Origin: Elusimicrobiota bacterium
Lineage (GTDB): Bacteria; Elusimicrobiota; Elusimicrobia; JACQPE01
Length of the DNA stretch: 64,000 bases
Assembly: GCA_016205025.1 (NCBI GenBank)
Contig: JACQJO010000018.1
Span: forward strand, 1-64,000
Direction: 5' to 3'
In this document: piece after piece, positions 8,366-17,683 of the stretch
How the letters are laid out: each line of letters begins with the position of its first letter
Numbering within the stretch: position 1 is the first letter of the stretch
The notes under the pieces: model-generated
What the model was told of the DNA's origin: nothing
The model's input: only the letters and a program-made list of their open reading frames with translations
Database searches by the model: none
Translations under genes and position numbers: made by a program

Positions 8366-10666
8366 ATGGCATTGGCAACAAATTTGGGCTACCCCAGGAT
8401 CGGGGTTCAAAGAGGACTTAAGAAAGCGCTGGAAGCTTTTTGGGCCGGCAAAACCTCGTCCAATGATTTACTGGAAACGGCCCGCGCCATCAGAAAGGCG
8501 AATTGGCTTTTGCAAAAAGAGGCCGGCATCGCGCACATACCCTCCAATGATTTTTCTTTTTATGACCATGTTTTGGACACGGCCTGCGTCGTAGGCGCCA
8601 TCCCTAAACGTTTTGGGCAAGTTTCCGGTTCGGTTGATCTGCAAACTTACTCCACGATGGCGCGCGGCAGTCAAAGCGTGACCGCGATGGAGATGACTAA
8701 GTGGTTTGACACCAATTACCATTACATCGTTCCGGAATTGGCCGTTAATCAAGATTTTTGGCTGGCCAGCAGAAAACCCGTTGAAGAGTATCTGGAGGCC
8801 AAGGCCCTGGGCGTTGAAACCCGGCCGGTGATTTTGGGACCGGTTTCCTTTTTGCTGTTGGCTAAATCCCAGGACGCGGATTTTAACCGGCTGACGCTGT
8901 TGGACCGCTTGCTGCCGGTGTATGAAGAGCTTTTGGCCGAATTGGTCAAGGCGGGAGCCGAGTGGGTGCAGATGGACGAACCTTGCTTGGTGCTGGATTT
9001 AGATGCCGCCGCGCTTTCGGCTTACAAAAAAGCCTACGCCATGCTTGGCGGCATTTCGCCCAAGCTTAAAATTCTTTTGACCACCTATTTTGGGAATCTC
9101 GATAAGAATATGGATGCGGTTTTGAAACTCCCGGTGGCCGGATTGCATCTGGATTTGGTCCGGGCGCCGGAGCAGTTAGCCAAGGCCGTTTCCAAGGCTC
9201 CGGCGAAGATGGTCCTTTCTTTGGGTGTTATTGATGGGCGCAATATTTGGAGGGCGGATTTGGCCGGCGCATTGGCTTTAGTGGAGCCGGCAGTTAAAAA
9301 ATTGGGCCAAGACCGGGTTCTCATCGGGCCCTCTTGTTCGTTCCTTCATTCGCCGATTGATCTGGAGGCCGAAACGAAGCTGGATCGCGAGATGAAGTCC
9401 TGGCTCGCTTTCGCCAAGCAGAAGTTGGGCGAGATCGCCGCTGTGGCTCGCGCCGCCAGCAAAGGGCGCCGAGCCGTGGCCGCGGCGCTGGAAGATTGCC
9501 GCAAAGCCATGCGGGCTAAAAAAACATCCCCCCGGATTGTGAATCCGGCGGTCAGGAAACGCTTGGCCAAGGCAACGAAAACGATGGCTAAAAGAAAAAG
9601 CCCATACGCCAAGCGGATCAAGCTTCAGAATAAACATTTGGGGTTGCCGCATTTCCCCACAACCACCATCGGTTCTCTGCCCCAGACGCCGGAGGTGCGG
9701 GCCAACCGCGCTTCTTATAAGGCCGGGCGCATTGATCGGGCGGCGTATGAGAATTTCATTAAAGAGGAAACCAAGCGCGCGGTTCTCTGGCAGGAAGAAA
9801 TCGGCGTTGATGTTTTGGTTCATGGCGAATTTGAAAGGAACGACATGGTGGAGTATTTTGGCGAGCAGTTGAAAGGTTTTGCTTTCACCGAAAACGGCTG
9901 GGTGCAGAGCTACGGATCGCGATGCGTTAAGCCGCCGATCATTTACGGCGATGTTTCGCGTCCCGACCCCATGACGGTCAGATGGTCGCGCTACGCGCAA
10001 TCTTTAAGCAGCCGCCCGGTTAAAGGAATGCTCACCGGACCGGTGACCATCCTGCAGTGGTCTTTCGTGAGAAATGATCAGCCCCGGTCTACCACCTGCC
10101 GCCAGGTGGCCTTGGCTATCCGCGACGAGGTGGTTGATCTGGAGGCGGCCGGTATTAAAGTGATCCAGATCGATGAGCCGGCTCTGCGCGAGGGTCTTCC
10201 TTTGAGAAAAAAGGATCGGAAGAGTTATTTGAAATGGGGAGTGGAGGCGTTCCGTTTTTCTTCCTGCGGCGTTAAGGATGAGACCCAGATCCATACCCAC
10301 ATGTGCTACTGCGAATTCGGCGACATTCCGGAGGCGATCGCGGCTTTGGACGCGGACGTGATTTCGATGGAGGCGTCGCGATCCAAGATGGAACTTTTGG
10401 ACTCTTTCAGGAAATTTCGTTATCCCAACGGAATCGGGCCCGGCGTCTACGACATTCACTCGCCGCGCGTGCCTTCCAAGGAAGAGATGGAGTCTTTGTT
10501 GATGAAAGCGTTGGATGTTTTTAATAAAGAGCAGTTGTGGGTCAATCCTGACTGCGGCCTAAAGACCCGGCGCTGGGAAGAGGTCCGGCCCTCGGTCGCC
10601 GCCATGGTGGCAGCCGCTAAAAGTTTAAGAAAAAAAATTAACTCCCACGCCGGCGCCGCCGTATAA
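8366..10666 (+). CDS. metE: Cobalamin-independent methionine synthase
   Basis: 766 residues, the full length expected for MetE. It transfers a methyl group from 5-methyltetrahydropteroyl-triglutamate to homocysteine. The N-terminus LGYPRIGVQRGLKKALE and the C-terminal catalytic half (from TTTIGSLPQTPEVR) are both present. The zinc ligands are seen as His and Cys in HTHMCYCEFGD, the following Glu, and Cys in NPDCGLKTRRW. A Lys/Ala-rich linker joins the two barrels. It has its own strong ribosome binding site, AAGGAGG, 31 bases after hemC. The 88 bases downstream contain only weak inverted repeats. Confidence 0.96.
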   Translation: MALATNLGYPRIGVQRGLKKALEAFWAGKTSSNDLLETARAIRKANWLLQKEAGIAHIPSNDFSFYDHVLDTACVVGAIPKRFGQVSGSVDLQTYSTMARGSQSVTAMEMTKWFDTNYHYIVPELAVNQDFWLASRKPVEEYLEAKALGVETRPVILGPVSFLLLAKSQDADFNRLTLLDRLLPVYEELLAELVKAGAEWVQMDEPCLVLDLDAAALSAYKKAYAMLGGISPKLKILLTTYFGNLDKNMDAVLKLPVAGLHLDLVRAPEQLAKAVSKAPAKMVLSLGVIDGRNIWRADLAGALALVEPAVKKLGQDRVLIGPSCSFLHSPIDLEAETKLDREMKSWLAFAKQKLGEIAAVARAASKGRRAVAAALEDCRKAMRAKKTSPRIVNPAVRKRLAKATKTMAKRKSPYAKRIKLQNKHLGLPHFPTTTIGSLPQTPEVRANRASYKAGRIDRAAYENFIKEETKRAVLWQEEIGVDVLVHGEFERNDMVEYFGEQLKGFAFTENGWVQSYGSRCVKPPIIYGDVSRPDPMTVRWSRYAQSLSSRPVKGMLTGPVTILQWSFVRNDQPRSTTCRQVALAIRDEVVDLEAAGIKVIQIDEPALREGLPLRKKDRKSYLKWGVEAFRFSSCGVKDETQIHTHMCYCEFGDIPEAIAALDADVISMEASRSKMELLDSFRKFRYPNGIGPGVYDIHSPRVPSKEEMESLLMKALDVFNKEQLWVNPDCGLKTRRWEEVRPSVAAMVAAAKSLRKKINSHAGAAV

Positions 10667-10754
10667 CAAAGGCCGAAACCCAAAGGGCTAAAAGCCTGGG
10701 GCAAGTTTTTGGATCCACGCTTTAACTTTTAGCGTTTAGTCTTTATTAAACACG

Positions 10755-12545
10755 GTGCCTAAATCTAGCGCGTCTTCATTATTGATCAATGCGGCGAGCC
10801 CGCCCATCAAGACCGATATATTAGTCGCGGGTTCCGGCATGGCCGGCCTTTCTTTTGCCTTGAGAGCCGGCTCGTTGGGCCGGGTTTTGGTGGTGACTAA
10901 AAAAGAGGTGGTGGAAACAAACACCAATTACGCCCAGGGGGGATTGGCCGCGGCCCTGGACCCGACCGATTCACCGCAAAATCATATTCAGGACACTTTG
11001 GATTGCGGCGACGGCTTAAGCGAGGAAGCTGTGGTGCGCCGGATCGTGGAGGATGCGCCCCGTTTTGTCCGGGAGCTTGAAGAATGGGGCGTCAGGTTTA
11101 CCCGCAAAAACCAGAAAATTCTTGATTTGGGCTTGGAGGGGGGCCATTCGACCAGGCGCATCGTGCACGCCAAAGATTTCACCGGCCGCGAAATTGAGAG
11201 GGCCCTGGTGGCCGCGATCCGCAAAAACCGTGAAATTCAAGTTGAAGAAAACACTTTGCTTTTAGACCTGATTTTGGAACGCGACCCGGATGAAACCCAG
11301 GCCAAGGATAATCGTTGCTTGGGAGCGGTTCTGTTTAAGGCCAAGGAAAACCGCACCGTTATTTGTTGGGCCAAGACCGTGGTGCTGGCGACCGGCGGAG
11401 CGGGCAAGATTTATCTTTATACCACTAATCCAGAAATCGCGACCGGCGACGGATTTGCGGTGGGTTACCGGGCCGGATTGACCCTGGAAAACATGGAATT
11501 TGTCCAGTTTCATCCGACCTGCCTTTATCAGCCAAAACTGCGGAATTTTTTGATTTCGGAGGCGGTGCGCGGCGAGGGCGCGATTTTGAGAAACCAAAAA
11601 GGCCAAGCGTTCATGAAGGCCTATGATCCCAGGGGCGAGTTAGCCAGTCGCGATATCGTGGCCCGCGCGATTGACGCTGAAATGAAAAAGAGCGGAGACG
11701 AATACGTTTATTTGGATATCACGCACAAAGAGGAAGCCTTTCTGAAGAATCGGTTTCCTAATATTTTCAGCACGCTGTTGTCGGTGGGCATCAACATGGC
11801 CAAAGATTCGATTCCGGTGGTGCCTGCGGCGCACTATTTTTGCGGGGGAGTCAAAGCGGATATCTCCGGAAAAACCCAGCTTTCTGGTTTATACGCCATC
11901 GGCGAGGTGGCGGGAACGGGTTTTCATGGCGCCAACCGGCTGGCCAGCAATTCATTGCTGGAGGCTTGGGCTATGGCGGCTTATGCGGCGGAAGCTATCA
12001 AAGGGGAATCGGGAATAGGGAATAGGGAAGCGGGTGATACGCAGAAGGGGTTTGTGCCTGTGCATTGGGGTAAGAAGGATTTGACGGGTTTGGATGAAAA
12101 CGCCCTGATCGCTCATCATTGGGATGAGGTGCGGCGGCTGATGTCCAATTACGTCGGGGTGGTGCGTTCCGAGGAGCGTCTGAAGCGGGCTTTGCGGCGG
12201 TTGTCTTTGATCCGGGAAGAAGTTGAGGAGCTGGCGCGAAATTTTGCGCCAACGTGCGATCTCTTGGAGCTCTTAAACATCGTGGAGGTGGCCGGGGTGG
12301 TGGTCAGCTCCGCTCTGACTCGCCAGGAATCCCGAGGGCTGCATTATCGTTTGGATTTCCCGAAAAAAGAAAACCGTTTGGCCTTGCCCACCGAAATGCG
12401 GAAAGGCCGCGTTGCCACCGTTCCTTTGGCGGGCAGTCCTCTGGAGGCGCTAAGGGCGCGCGTCAGCCGCCAGAGGCTTGCGACCGGAGATCAAGTCATC
12501 AGCAAGAAACAGTCAAGCAGAGATACCTCGCGACAATGTTGTTGA
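10755..12545 (+). CDS. nadB: L-aspartate oxidase with a repeat-derived insertion
   Basis: FAD enzyme that oxidises aspartate to iminoaspartate in de novo NAD synthesis. It has the FAD motif VAGSGMAGLSFALRAG, the TNYAQGG motif, the catalytic-domain signatures LEGGHSTRRIVHA and HPTCLY, and GANRLASNSLLEA. The length of 596 is a little above the usual 510-550. The start is GTG at 10755. Residues about 417-426 (ESGIGNREAG) are encoded by an in-frame array of four GGGAATA-type heptamers. This lies in the link between the flavin domain and the C-terminal helical domain, which tolerates length change. nadA and nadC are not in the window. Confidence 0.93.
   Translation: MPKSSASSLLINAASPPIKTDILVAGSGMAGLSFALRAGSLGRVLVVTKKEVVETNTNYAQGGLAAALDPTDSPQNHIQDTLDCGDGLSEEAVVRRIVEDAPRFVRELEEWGVRFTRKNQKILDLGLEGGHSTRRIVHAKDFTGREIERALVAAIRKNREIQVEENTLLLDLILERDPDETQAKDNRCLGAVLFKAKENRTVICWAKTVVLATGGAGKIYLYTTNPEIATGDGFAVGYRAGLTLENMEFVQFHPTCLYQPKLRNFLISEAVRGEGAILRNQKGQAFMKAYDPRGELASRDIVARAIDAEMKKSGDEYVYLDITHKEEAFLKNRFPNIFSTLLSVGINMAKDSIPVVPAAHYFCGGVKADISGKTQLSGLYAIGEVAGTGFHGANRLASNSLLEAWAMAAYAAEAIKGESGIGNREAGDTQKGFVPVHWGKKDLTGLDENALIAHHWDEVRRLMSNYVGVVRSEERLKRALRRLSLIREEVEELARNFAPTCDLLELLNIVEVAGVVVSSALTRQESRGLHYRLDFPKKENRLALPTEMRKGRVATVPLAGSPLEALRARVSRQRLATGDQVISKKQSSRDTSRQCC
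12003..12034. repeat. GGGAATA heptamer array inside nadB
   Basis: Four tandem 7-base units (GGGAATC, GGGAATA, GGGAATA, GGGAAGC) are followed by GGG. There is no inverted partner array nearby. It resembles the short tandemly repeated repetitive sequences of 7 bp described in cyanobacteria and the other heptamer arrays in this window. Confidence 0.85.
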
Positions 12546-12549
12546 TTTT

Positions 12550-12555
12550 TATACT
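12550..12555 (+). promoter_or_regulatory. Candidate -10 box before the MNT/HEPN operon
   Basis: TATACT lies 27 bases before the ATG at 12582. It is followed by two related stretches, ACTACAATCGT and ACTATACAACGAT, a possible operator for autoregulation by the winged-helix domain of the downstream protein. No -35 was identified. The operator idea is inference. Confidence 0.3.
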
Positions 12556-12581
12556 ACAATCGTGGTAAACTATACAACGAT

Positions 12582-13184
12582 ATGGATATGTTGCAAGAAC
12601 TTTTCTCTTCCAGGAACCGATCCCAGATCATTGCTCTGTTGGTAACGCGTCCCAAAGAGCGGTTTTATTTAAGGGAGATAGCTCGCTTGGTCAAAGGTGA
12701 TCCCAAGGCGGTCAAGTTGGAACTTGATCGTTTGGAGCGTCTTGGGCTTGTAAAAAGCGTCAGTTCCGGCAACCGCCGTTATTTAGAGGTTAACACTGAA
12801 TTTAGTCTTTACCCCGAGCTTAAGGGCTTGGTTCTTAAAACCAGCGGCCTGGGGGAGATTTTGCGCGAAGCCCTAAAGGAACTGCCGACAATCCAATTTG
12901 CGTTTATCTACGGCTCTGTGGCCAAGGGTGAGGAAACGCCGGGAAGCGACCTTGATCTTTTTGTCGTGGGCCAAATTTCAGGCCCCCTTCTTCATAAAAT
13001 GCTGTCAAAGGTCAAAGTTTCGCTTAACCGTGAAATCAACACGGCTCGCATGACATTAGAAGAGCTAAGGCAGAAGTTAGGACGCAGAGATTCCTTTGTG
13101 GCTGACGTTATCAAAGGCAAAAAGGTATTCATCATTGGAACAGAAAGAGAACTTAAGAGAACTATTAGCGCAGGGACGGCTTAA
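12582..13184 (+). CDS. MNT-type nucleotidyltransferase antitoxin with fused winged-helix domain
   Basis: 200 residues. Residues about 10-70 form a winged helix-turn-helix (FYLREIARLV...AVKLELDRLERLGLV). Residues about 100-170 form a minimal nucleotidyltransferase of the polymerase-beta fold, with GS at 111-112 and the metal ligands D123 and D125 in GSDLDLF. MNT proteins paired with HEPN proteins act as antitoxins, in known cases by adenylylating the HEPN toxin. The next gene is a HEPN protein overlapping its 3' end, which supports this role. The fused DNA-binding domain suggests autoregulation from the promoter region at 12550-12581. Confidence 0.85.
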   Translation: MDMLQELFSSRNRSQIIALLVTRPKERFYLREIARLVKGDPKAVKLELDRLERLGLVKSVSSGNRRYLEVNTEFSLYPELKGLVLKTSGLGEILREALKELPTIQFAFIYGSVAKGEETPGSDLDLFVVGQISGPLLHKMLSKVKVSLNREINTARMTLEELRQKLGRRDSFVADVIKGKKVFIIGTERELKRTISAGTA

Positions 13185-13590
13185 ACCACACAAGGCGACG
13201 GCCCAGGGAATCGGCAAGCTTTTTGCCGTTGTCGAACGCGATCTTGTGGACGCTAAGGTTGAGGGCATTTCTTTGGACCGGCGCTTTACCATCGCCTACA
13301 ACGTCGCCCTCCAGGCCGGCCGCGCCTTGTTGGCGGCAGAGGGCTATCGAACTTCCGGTCAGGCGCATCACGCAACTATCTTTCAGGCGCTCCGGAACCT
13401 TTTAGGGCAAGAACATCACCATTTGCTCGACTACATGGATGATTGCCGGTCAAAGCGCAATCTAGCCGAATATATGGGCACCGAGATTGCATCTAAGCAG
13501 GAGACCGAAGAGCTTATTGAGGAGGCCCAGAGCTTCGCTGACCTCGCGAGAAGTCTTATTCGCAGAAATTACCCCCACCTGTTGGTTTAA
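13135..13590 (+). CDS. HEPN-domain protein, probable toxin of an MNT/HEPN pair
   Basis: 151 residues from a TTG at 13135 (MEQKENLRELL). The frame is open from a TTG at 13096, but the downstream start gives a typical HEPN N-terminus and has AAAGG about 9 bases upstream. All-helical HEPN fold. The R-K-R-N-L-A-E-Y segment (about 105-112) is the position of the conserved Rx4-6H/RN motif of HEPN RNases and the likely active site. It overlaps the MNT gene by 50 bases, so translation is probably coupled. The toxin role is known for related pairs and inferred here. Confidence 0.8.
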   Translation: MEQKENLRELLAQGRLKPHKATAQGIGKLFAVVERDLVDAKVEGISLDRRFTIAYNVALQAGRALLAAEGYRTSGQAHHATIFQALRNLLGQEHHHLLDYMDDCRSKRNLAEYMGTEIASKQETEELIEEAQSFADLARSLIRRNYPHLLV

Positions 13591-16476
13591 GTGCAGGATA
13601 AAATCGTTATTCACGGCGCCAGGGTGCATAACCTTAAAAATATTCACCTGGAACTACCCAGAAATAAGTTTATCGTGGTGACCGGGGTTTCGGGTTCCGG
13701 GAAATCCTCCCTGGCTTTTGACACGATTTACGCCGAAGGGCAGAGGCGTTACGTGGAGAGCCTTTCGGCTTACGCCCGGCAGTTTTTGGAATTGATGGAC
13801 AAGCCGGACGTGGATTATATTTTGGGCCTTTCCCCGGCGATTTCCATTGAGCAGAGAACGCCTTCGCATAATCCCCGTTCCACGGTGGCGACACAGACCG
13901 AAACCTACGATTATTTGCGGCTTTTGTTCGCCCGCGTGGGGACTCCGCATTGCGCCGACTGCGGCCGCGAGGTTAAAGCGCTTTCCGCTTCCCAGATCGT
14001 CGCCCAGATTCTAACCAACAACGACGCGCAAGACATCACGCTTTATTCGCCGGTTGTGCGGGGACGAACCGGGACCTACGATGCGCTGTTGGCGAAATTG
14101 CGCTCTCAAGGCTGGGTTCGCGCGCGCATTGACGGCAAACCGGTTTCCTTGGACCGCAAGCCGCCAGCGCTTAGCCGTTATGTCAAACACACCATTGAAA
14201 TCGAGGTGGACCGCCTTAAGGTGACGGCCGCCTCTAAAACAAGATTGGCCGAGAGCGTTGAGGCAGCGTTGCGGGAATCCAGGGGTTTAATCGGCGTTGA
14301 GACAAAAAAGAAAAGCCAGGTCTATTCCCAACACCTTTCTTGCATCCATTGCGGCACCACCATTGCCGAGATGGAGCCGCGTTTGTTTTCTTTTAATAGT
14401 CCTTACGGAGCCTGTCCCAAGTGCGAAGGGTTGGCCGTAACCTTGGAAGTTGACACGGCTTTAGTCGTCCCGGATCCCAAAAAATCGTTGGCTGAAGGAG
14501 CCATTTATCCTTGGACCGAGCCCATCACCACGCGCACGCACCGCTGGAAAAATTCATGGCGCTCCTATTACGATGAAATTTTGGGTCAAGTCTGCGAATC
14601 TCAAGGAATCCCGATGGATGTTCCTTGGAAGAAGCTCCCCCGCAAGGCCAAAGAGATCATCCTCTACGGCGGCGGCTCCTATAAGCTTCACTGGATGAAT
14701 AAAAACAAAGATTTTGAAGGCGTGATCGGAGGCATCCGCCGCCGTTATGACGAGACGGATTCCGATTTTGTCAAGGAAGAAATCCGCAGCCGTTACATGC
14801 GCAGCATCCCTTGCAAGCTTTGTGAAGGGAAAAGATTAAAGAAGGAAGCCTTGGCCGTAACGGTTGGCGGCAGGAATATCGCGCAGTTGACCGCCTTGAG
14901 CGTTCTTAACGCGCAGGATTTTTTTAGAAATTTAAATCTCAACCCCAAGGAACAGGAGATTGCCCGCCAGGTGTTTAAGGAGATCAGAAGCCGGCTGGGG
15001 TTTTTAAGCAATGTGGGTTTGGGGTATCTAACCCTAGACCGGCAGTCCCAAACTTTGTCCGGGGGAGAAGCTCAACGGATTCATCTGGCGACCCAAATCG
15101 GATCGGGGTTAGTGGGCGTGCTCTATGTGCTTGATGAGCCTACCGTGGGCCTGCACCCTAAGGACAACGCGCTTTTGTTGCGGGTTTTAGGGCAGTTAAG
15201 AGATCAGGGCAACACGCTTTTGGTGGTGGAGCACGACGAAGAGACGATGCGTAGCGCCGATTGGATCGTTGATATCGGCCCGGCAGGGGGAGAACACGGA
15301 GGAAAAGTTGTTTACAGCGGCCCCTTTGAGGGCTTGCTGAAAAATAAAGAGTCTTTAACAGCGATGTACTTAAACGGCGCCAAGAAAATAGAGATGAAAC
15401 AACGAGGACCGGTAAGCCCAGATAATCGTCTTGCCGCCGCTATCTCCCCTCGTTCTTCTATTGACATCATGGGCGCACGGCAGTTTAATTTAAAGAATAT
15501 TGATGTCACCATTCCGCTGGGTAAGTTTGTTTGCGTGACCGGAGTGTCGGGTTCCGGGAAGTCAACCTTGGTCCATGAAATTCTTTACAAAGCCGCTTCG
15601 GTCAAATTTTACGGATCCCGCGAAAGTCCGGGCCTTCACACAAAAATCGAAGGTTTAGAGCATACGGACAAGGTTTTACTAGTGGATCAAGATCCGATCG
15701 GCCGGACTCCTCGTTCCAATCCTGCGACGTATACCGAGGTTTGGAGCCCCATCAGAGAGATTTTTGCCCTGCTGCCCGAATCCCGGCGCAGAGGATACAA
15801 GCCGGGCCGGTTTTCTTTTAATGTTCCGGGGGGCCGCTGTGAAAATTGCGGCGGAGACGGTTATCTCAAGATTGAGATGCAGTTTTTAGCTGACGTCTAT
15901 GTCAGCTGCGAGGTTTGCCGAGGCCGGCGTTTTAACGAAGAAACGCTGGAGGTGCGCTTTGACGACAAAACAATAGCGGATGTTTTAGATTCTTCAGTGT
16001 CGCGGGCGATCGATATTTTTAGGGATTTTCCAAAAATTAACCGGATGCTTAAAGTCTTGGAAGACGTTGGTCTTGGTTACATTAAGCTCGGCCAGCCCGC
16101 CACCACTCTTTCGGGAGGCGAAGCCCAGCGGGTCAAGCTGGCGGCGGAGTTGGCTAAATTTGCGACGGGACGCACGCTCTATATTTTAGATGAGCCCACC
16201 ACGGGGCTTCATTTTGACGACGTAGCCAAATTGTTGATTGTGCTTCACCGGCTGGTTGCCCAGGGCAACACGGTCGTGGTGATCGAGCACAACGTTGACG
16301 TTATCAAGACGGCGGATTGGATTGTTGATCTTGGGCCCCAAGGGGGAGACGCGGGCGGTTATTTAGTGGTTCAGGGACCGCCCCAAGCCGTCGCGAGTCA
16401 CGACGCCTCTCATACGGGCCGGTACCTGCGCTCGGGTCGCAAGGAAGACAGGCGCAAGGTAGGAAGTGTTAATTAG
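13591..16476 (+). CDS. uvrA: Excinuclease ABC subunit A
   Basis: 961 residues, normal length. DNA-damage recognition ATPase of nucleotide excision repair. There are two ABC modules, each with Walker A (GVSGSGKSS at 32-40, and GVSGSGKST) and LSGGEAQR signatures. It also has the zinc modules CIHC...CPKC and CENC...CEVC. The start is GTG at 13591, directly after the HEPN stop. uvrB and uvrC are not here. No sign of damage. Confidence 0.97.
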   Translation: MQDKIVIHGARVHNLKNIHLELPRNKFIVVTGVSGSGKSSLAFDTIYAEGQRRYVESLSAYARQFLELMDKPDVDYILGLSPAISIEQRTPSHNPRSTVATQTETYDYLRLLFARVGTPHCADCGREVKALSASQIVAQILTNNDAQDITLYSPVVRGRTGTYDALLAKLRSQGWVRARIDGKPVSLDRKPPALSRYVKHTIEIEVDRLKVTAASKTRLAESVEAALRESRGLIGVETKKKSQVYSQHLSCIHCGTTIAEMEPRLFSFNSPYGACPKCEGLAVTLEVDTALVVPDPKKSLAEGAIYPWTEPITTRTHRWKNSWRSYYDEILGQVCESQGIPMDVPWKKLPRKAKEIILYGGGSYKLHWMNKNKDFEGVIGGIRRRYDETDSDFVKEEIRSRYMRSIPCKLCEGKRLKKEALAVTVGGRNIAQLTALSVLNAQDFFRNLNLNPKEQEIARQVFKEIRSRLGFLSNVGLGYLTLDRQSQTLSGGEAQRIHLATQIGSGLVGVLYVLDEPTVGLHPKDNALLLRVLGQLRDQGNTLLVVEHDEETMRSADWIVDIGPAGGEHGGKVVYSGPFEGLLKNKESLTAMYLNGAKKIEMKQRGPVSPDNRLAAAISPRSSIDIMGARQFNLKNIDVTIPLGKFVCVTGVSGSGKSTLVHEILYKAASVKFYGSRESPGLHTKIEGLEHTDKVLLVDQDPIGRTPRSNPATYTEVWSPIREIFALLPESRRRGYKPGRFSFNVPGGRCENCGGDGYLKIEMQFLADVYVSCEVCRGRRFNEETLEVRFDDKTIADVLDSSVSRAIDIFRDFPKINRMLKVLEDVGLGYIKLGQPATTLSGGEAQRVKLAAELAKFATGRTLYILDEPTTGLHFDDVAKLLIVLHRLVAQGNTVVVIEHNVDVIKTADWIVDLGPQGGDAGGYLVVQGPPQAVASHDASHTGRYLRSGRKEDRRKVGSVN

Positions 16477-16503
16477 GGCGCTATTTTTTGTAAAAGAAAA
16501 TTG

Positions 16504-17634
16504 ATGCGAGTCCTTGTTACCGGCGGCGCGGGTTTTGTGGGAAATTACGTTGTCCGCGAACTGTTGCGCGCCAAACATTCCGTGACCGTTCTGGATAATT
16601 TGGATCCACAGGTGCACGCGGCCTCGGGCAATGGAGCGCAGGTTCCAGACGGCGCTGTTTTTTATCGGGGAGATTTAAACGATCCTGAAATTTTACTCAA
16701 GGTTTTAAAACACGCGGATGCCGTGGCGCATCTGGGGGCGGTTGTGGGCGTGGGGCAAAGCATGTATGAAGTGAGCTATTACACCCACAACAACGTCAAC
16801 GCGACCGGCCGTTTATACGAGACCATCATTAAAAACAAGCTGGCGGTTAAAAAAATCGTGGTGGCCTCTTCGATGAGCGCTTACGGAGAAGGGCTTTACC
16901 GGTGCACCAAGTGCCGCAAAACAATCCGCGGCGGCATGCGTTCCGAGGCAAAATTCAAAAAAGGATCCTGGGAATTGGATTGCCCGGTTTGCAAAAAACC
17001 CATGACGCCAGTTCCCATACCGGAGACGGAGCCATTTGCCGTCAGCAGTATTTACGCTTTGACCAAGCGCGACACCGAAGAAATCGCCTTGATGCTGGGC
17101 GCGGCCCACAACATACCCAGCGTCGCTTTGAGGTTTTTTAATATTTACGGGCCGGGCCAATCGTTGTCGAATCCTTATACGGGGGTGGCGGCCATCTTCT
17201 TTTCCCGGGTTTTGAACCTCAAGCCTCCCGTCGTTTATGAAGACGGCCTGCAAAGCCGGGATTTTGTGCACGCCTCCGACGTGGCCCGGGCGGTGCGCCT
17301 GGCGCTGGAATCAGACGTTAAGGGCCAGGTTTTTAATGTCGGCGGGGGCGAGCGCGTGACGATTCGCGAGATCGCGGACACGGTGCTTAAGGTTTGCGGC
17401 AAAGAAGGGGCCATCAAACCCCAGGTCACGGGCCAGTACCGCAAAGGAGACATACGGCATTGCTTTGCGGATACCGCCAAGATTAAGAAGGCCTTGGGTT
17501 GGAAAACGGCCGTCCTTCTTAATGACGGCTTCCAAGAACTTTATTATTGGGCCCAAAAGACGAGCAGTGTCGACCGTTTCGACCAGGCCAGCCAAGAGCT
17601 CGAGCACTTCAACTTGCTGGCCAAGGCTAAATAG
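16504..17634 (+). CDS. NAD-dependent sugar epimerase/dehydratase with an inserted zinc ribbon
   Basis: 377 residues, extended SDR fold. TGGAGFVG binds the dinucleotide, the catalytic Ser lies in SSMSAYGEG, and the catalytic YxxxK is at residues 185-189. Between them is a roughly 40-residue insertion with paired cysteines (135/138 and 161/164), probably a zinc ribbon. This layout is seen in proteins annotated as dTDP-L-rhamnose 4-epimerase, so an LPS or surface-polysaccharide sugar role is likely, with substrate unproven. An in-frame TTG three bases earlier is an alternative start. Not obviously in an operon with uvrA. Confidence 0.82.
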   Translation: MRVLVTGGAGFVGNYVVRELLRAKHSVTVLDNLDPQVHAASGNGAQVPDGAVFYRGDLNDPEILLKVLKHADAVAHLGAVVGVGQSMYEVSYYTHNNVNATGRLYETIIKNKLAVKKIVVASSMSAYGEGLYRCTKCRKTIRGGMRSEAKFKKGSWELDCPVCKKPMTPVPIPETEPFAVSSIYALTKRDTEEIALMLGAAHNIPSVALRFFNIYGPGQSLSNPYTGVAAIFFSRVLNLKPPVVYEDGLQSRDFVHASDVARAVRLALESDVKGQVFNVGGGERVTIREIADTVLKVCGKEGAIKPQVTGQYRKGDIRHCFADTAKIKKALGWKTAVLLNDGFQELYYWAQKTSSVDRFDQASQELEHFNLLAKAK

Positions 17635-17683
17635 GCGTAGCCCAAGCCCTTATTACCTGCTAAACTGACCGTATCCTTCATTC

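Noticed and set aside
9278-10000. Long minus-strand ORF (240 codons) antisense to metE
   Set aside because: It lies wholly inside the conserved catalytic half of metE, has no recognisable domain or ribosome binding site, and has the biased composition of a GC-rich shadow frame.
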